NCBI RefSeq assembly: GCF_031885415.1
Contig: NZ_CP116871.1
Location: 372,001 to 436,000 of the forward strand
Reading direction: 5' to 3'
DNA length: 64,000 bases
Source: Microbacterium forte
GTDB taxonomy: Bacteria > Actinomycetota > Actinomycetes > Actinomycetales > Microbacteriaceae
Shown here: positions 61,350 through 64,000 of the stretch, in pieces
How the letters are laid out: each line of letters begins with the position of its first letter
Position numbering within the stretch: the first letter of the stretch is position 1
Position numbers and translations under genes: made by a program
The notes under the pieces: model-generated
The model's database searches: none
What the model saw: only the letters and a program-made list of their open reading frames with translations
Told to the model about the DNA's origin: nothing

Positions 61350-62555
61350 TTACTTCCTCTTCTTGCCGTCGTAGTGCGGGTTCTCCCAGATGACGGAGCC
61401 GCCCTGCCCGAGACCGACGCACATGGCCGTCAGGCCGTAACGCACGTCGGGGCGCTCGGCGAACTGCGCCGCGAGCTGGATCATCAGACGCACACCGGAT
61501 GCCGCGAGGGGGTGACCGAGTGCGATGGCGCCGCCCCACTGGTTGACACGGGGGTCGTCATCGGCGATGCCGAAGTGATCGAGCAGCGAGATGACCTGAA
61601 TCGCGAAGGCCTCATTGAGCTCGAACAGGCCGATGTCGGCGATCGTCAGTCCGGCCTTCTTCAGGGCCTTCTCCGTCGAGGGGATCGGTCCGATTCCCAT
61701 GATCTCGGGCTGAACGCCGGCGAAGGCGAACGAGACCATGCGCATCTTCGGCGCCAGGCCGAACTCCTTCACGGCTCCACCGCCGGCGAGCAGCGACATC
61801 GTGGCGCCGTCGGTGAGCGGCGACGAGGTTCCCGCCGTCACCCGACCGTGCGGGCGGAAGGGCGTCTTCAGGGCGGCGAGGTCGTCCATCGTGGTCTGCG
61901 GACGACGACCCTCGTCCTCGGTGGCGAGACCCCAGGCGCCGTCGGCGCCCTTGGTCGCGACCGACACGAGATCGGGCTGGATCTTTCCGGCGTCGTAGGC
62001 CGCCTGCACCTTGTGCTGGCTGAGCATGCCGAACCGGTCGGAGCGCTCCTTCGTCAGGTGCGGGAAGCGGTCGAAGATACGCTCGGCCGTGACGCCCATG
62101 TTCAGGGCACCGGGGTCGACCATGCGCTCGGCGACGAAACGCGGGTTGGGGTCGGCGTTGCCGCCGATCGGGTGGTGGCCCATGTGCTCGACACCGCCGG
62201 CGAGAGCGAAGTCGTACATGCCGACGCCGATCGACGCGCCCATGGTCGTGACGCTGGTCATCGCGCCGGCGCACATGCGCTCGACGGCAAGTCCTGGCAC
62301 AGTCTGCGGAAGCCCCGCGAGAATCGCCACGGAACGGCCGAGGGTCAGACCCTGGTCTCCGGTCTGACTGGTCGCGGCGATGGCGACATCGTCGATGCGG
62401 TCGGCCGGGACGGCTGCGTTCCGCTCCATGAGGCCGATGGTCGCCTTGACAGCGAGGTCATCAGCGCGGGTGTTCCAGTACATGCCTTTTTCGCCGGCGC
62501 GCCCGAAGGGGGTGCGCACTCCATCGACGAAGAAGACGTCCGATATTTCGGCCAC
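61350..62555 (-). CDS. fadA: Acetyl-CoA C-acyltransferase (thiolase)
   Basis: Thiolase that removes acetyl-CoA in the last step of beta-oxidation, 401 residues. The nucleophilic Cys is in VERMCAGAMTSV at about residue 93, the second site GELNEAFAIQVISL-type segment reads FELNEAFAIQVISLLD, and the C-terminal catalytic parts are GGAIALGHPLAASGVRLM (His) and LTAMCVGLGQGGSVIWEN (Cys). The N-terminal DVFFVDGVRTPFGRAG is normal. It is paired with fadB downstream. The ATG 62555 is followed upstream by 73 bp of intergenic sequence that probably holds the promoter. Acyl-chain specificity is unknown. Confidence 0.94.
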   Translation of the reverse strand: MAEISDVFFVDGVRTPFGRAGEKGMYWNTRADDLAVKATIGLMERNAAVPADRIDDVAIAATSQTGDQGLTLGRSVAILAGLPQTVPGLAVERMCAGAMTSVTTMGASIGVGMYDFALAGGVEHMGHHPIGGNADPNPRFVAERMVDPGALNMGVTAERIFDRFPHLTKERSDRFGMLSQHKVQAAYDAGKIQPDLVSVATKGADGAWGLATEDEGRRPQTTMDDLAALKTPFRPHGRVTAGTSSPLTDGATMSLLAGGGAVKEFGLAPKMRMVSFAFAGVQPEIMGIGPIPSTEKALKKAGLTIADIGLFELNEAFAIQVISLLDHFGIADDDPRVNQWGGAIALGHPLAASGVRLMIQLAAQFAERPDVRYGLTAMCVGLGQGGSVIWENPHYDGKKRK

Positions 62556-62628
62556 TCTGCCTCCAAGTTTGTGCGGTGGCCTCAGTCTATGGAGGGCCGG
62601 AAACGGGGAGGAATCGGTTGGATCGAAC

Positions 62629-63822
62629 CTACGAAGCGTCCGACGGGGGCTCGTCGGGTGTTTGCGCGGCTTCTACAAAGGCGTCGGCGATCTTCTGTGC
62701 AGTCTGTGCAATCTGCCAGGGGCGGGCACCGAGCTCCGCGAGCGCGTCGCCGATGGCTTCCGGCGTCGTTCCCGGCACGTCCCAGGCCACCCGGCGGAGG
62801 TGATCGGGGGTGAGCAGGTTCTCCGTCGGCATTCCGAGCTCCTCAGCCGTGGCCTCGACGACGGGGCGCGCGGCCTTGAGGCGCGCATCGGCCTCCGGAT
62901 TGCGGTCCGACCATGCCCGAGGTGGCGGCAGCGTGTCGCTCGGAACCCGCTCACGGGGCAGCTCCTCCGTGGTGCGTCCATCGACCATCGCCTGCCACCA
63001 GCGATCGAGTTGCGTACGGCTCGCTCGACCTTGGAAGTCCTTGATGCCTGCCAGCGCCTGCTTGCTCTGCGGGTTCGCGAGCACCGCAGCGATCAGTGAG
63101 CGATCCGGCACCAGACGTCCCGGAGAGACATCCTGATCCTGCGCGAAGGCCTCGCGAGCCTGCCACAGCGAGCGCGCGACGGCCAGGTTGCGCGCACCGC
63201 GCACCTGGTGGAGCCCGCTCAGGCGACGCCAGGGGTCTTCGCGCGGAGGCTTCGGGAGTCGGGTGAGCGTGGCGGCGAACTCCTCGGCGGCATACGCGGT
63301 CTTGCCCTGCTCTTCGAGCTCCGCCTTCAGCGCCTCATAGACGTCGATCAGGTACAGCACATCGAGCGCCGCATACTCGAGCCAGGCAGGGGGGAGCGGT
63401 CTGGTCGACCAGTCCGCCGCAGAGTGCTCCTTCTTGAGGGTGATGCCGAGCGTGTTCTCCACGACGGCAGCGAGACCGACTCGTTCGTGACCCAGCAGAC
63501 GCGATGCGAGCTCGGTGTCGAAGATCTCCTGCGGCAGCAGATCGAGTTCGCGAAGCGAAGGGAGATCCTGGCTGGCTGCATGGAAGACCCAGAGCACATC
63601 GCCGATCGCCTCCTGCAGCGGGCTGAAGTCGCCGAGCGCCGGGGGGTCGAAGAGGAAGACCCCCGCGTCTCGGCGGAAGACCTGCACGAGATACGCCCGC
63701 TGGGAATAGCGGAATCCGGATGCCCTCTCGACGTCGACGGCGACAGGGCCTGTGCCTGCGGCCAGTGCAGCGCACGCTGCACGGAACTCCGAGACGTCGG
63801 AGATCACGGAGTATTCAGTCAC
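62629..63822 (-). CDS. rnd: Ribonuclease D-like 3'-5' exonuclease with HRDC domain
   Basis: A 397-residue exonuclease of the DEDD family. Exo I is VAVDVERASGFRYSQRAYLV with Asp and Glu, Exo II VLWVFHAASQDLPSL with Asp, and Exo III is WLEYAALDVLYLIDVYEAL with Tyr and Asp, all expected residues present. An HRDC helical domain follows (VARSLWQAREAFAQDQDVSP and LDRWWQAMVDG). It should trim tRNA or other RNA 3' ends. GTG 63822 is used because the family starts with a short tail; it overlaps the DUF3000 gene upstream by eight bases. In M. tuberculosis (Rv2681) the same pair with DUF3000 is found. Confidence 0.9.
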   Translation of the reverse strand: MTEYSVISDVSEFRAACAALAAGTGPVAVDVERASGFRYSQRAYLVQVFRRDAGVFLFDPPALGDFSPLQEAIGDVLWVFHAASQDLPSLRELDLLPQEIFDTELASRLLGHERVGLAAVVENTLGITLKKEHSAADWSTRPLPPAWLEYAALDVLYLIDVYEALKAELEEQGKTAYAAEEFAATLTRLPKPPREDPWRRLSGLHQVRGARNLAVARSLWQAREAFAQDQDVSPGRLVPDRSLIAAVLANPQSKQALAGIKDFQGRASRTQLDRWWQAMVDGRTTEELPRERVPSDTLPPPRAWSDRNPEADARLKAARPVVEATAEELGMPTENLLTPDHLRRVAWDVPGTTPEAIGDALAELGARPWQIAQTAQKIADAFVEAAQTPDEPPSDAS

Positions 63823-64000
63823 GTGCTGCCTTTCGCGCGCCGATAACGGCGATGCCCTCGGAACCCGGCGGAAGACCCGCCAGCATCCCGACCAGTTCGA
63901 CCCAGGCCTCGACATGGGGTGCGAAGGGGCCCTCGGGTGTCCAGGACGCCCTCAACTCTATCTGTGCGCCGTCTCCTTCGACGGCGAGGCCACCGAAGCC
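63815..64000 (-). CDS. C-terminal end of a DUF3000-type protein (cut by window edge)
   Basis: The last 61 codons of a gene read on the reverse strand: the sequence opens GFGGLAVEGDGAQIELRASW, continues TPEGPFAPHVEAWVELVGML and ends GSEGIAVIGARKAARD before TGA at 63815-63817. The SWTPEGPFAPHVEAW pattern and the position upstream of RNase D, as Rv2680 in M. tuberculosis, point to DUF3000; the recognition rests on few residues. It overlaps the RNase D GTG by eight bases, so they are coupled. Start lies outside the window. Function unknown. Confidence 0.6.
   Translation of the reverse strand, partial: GFGGLAVEGDGAQIELRASWTPEGPFAPHVEAWVELVGMLAGLPPGSEGIAVIGARKAARD

Overview
The window is a 64 kb piece of a chromosome from a high-GC actinobacterium, most likely a Microbacterium or a close member of the Microbacteriaceae. 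The basis is the very GC-rich sequence, many GTG starts, actinobacteria-only families (DUF4191, DUF3093, DUF3710, DUF3159, DUF4193, SepH, polyphosphate glucokinase, a CofE-like protein next to sigA) and gene orders that match Mycobacterium tuberculosis from memory: glnA2-glnE-glnA1-RDD-DUF4191-sucB-pep, DUF4193-DUF3093-dut-DUF3710, glpD1-TetR/flavoprotein-DagK, and RNase D-DUF3000. Coding density is very high. I see no tRNA, rRNA, insertion sequence, phage gene or CRISPR array. One structural RNA, the RNase P RNA, is present.

Layout. 1-5.8 kb: aldo/keto reductase (cut by the edge), YchJ-like protein, zinc-ribbon coiled-coil protein, a stand-alone family A DNA polymerase, rnpB, a lipoprotein and an amino-acid permease. 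6-16 kb: polyphosphate glucokinase and the nitrogen block (small conserved protein, glnA2-type synthetase, glnE, glnA) with a lipid-kinase homologue, an AI-2E-type permease, an acetyltransferase and a small membrane protein. 16-19 kb: RDD protein, a divergent retropepsin-like protease / RimK ligase pair, DUF4191. 19-25.4 kb: an unrecognised 499-residue membrane protein, then pepA-lpdA-sucB. 25.5-28.5 kb: PAC2 protein, sigA, CofE-like protein. 28.6-31.4 kb: a sugar-transfer-type ATP-grasp protein divergent from two overlapping alanine-racemase homologues whose catalytic residues are complementary. 31.5-41.7 kb: zinc-ribbon protein, parE, a GT4 glycosyltransferase divergent from a translationally coupled four-gene biosynthetic operon (SDR, metallo-beta-lactamase fold, F390-synthetase-like AMP ligase, FabH-like ketosynthase), then parC. 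41.8-47 kb: phosphodiesterase, sepH, DUF4193, DUF3093, dut, DUF3710, DUF3159. 47-52 kb: aconitase with a perfect 24-bp palindrome upstream, and dxs. 52-59 kb: band-7 protein, glpD-tetR divergent from an alkyl-DHAP-synthase-like flavoprotein, DagK and a four-cysteine GMC oxidoreductase. 59-64 kb: fadB-fadA, RNase D and the end of a DUF3000 gene.

Most of the window is housekeeping: nitrogen assimilation and its adenylylation control, TCA cycle and 2-oxoacid dehydrogenase parts, topoisomerase IV, the primary sigma factor, isoprenoid entry and beta-oxidation. Three places look least described. First, the racemase pair: one protein keeps the PLP lysine and barrel but lacks the catalytic tyrosine, the other keeps the tyrosine domain but has Arg for Lys and lacks most of the barrel, which suggests an obligate heterodimer with one active site. 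Second, the SDR/MBL/AMP-ligase/FabH-like operon, which recalls OleA-C-D chemistry but is not the known set. Third, a RimK ligase with a C-terminal RCK_C ligand-binding domain facing a retropepsin-like protease gene. Strong hairpins separate most convergent gene pairs, and several genes look leaderless, with a TAGNNT -10 box 6-8 nt before the start codon.
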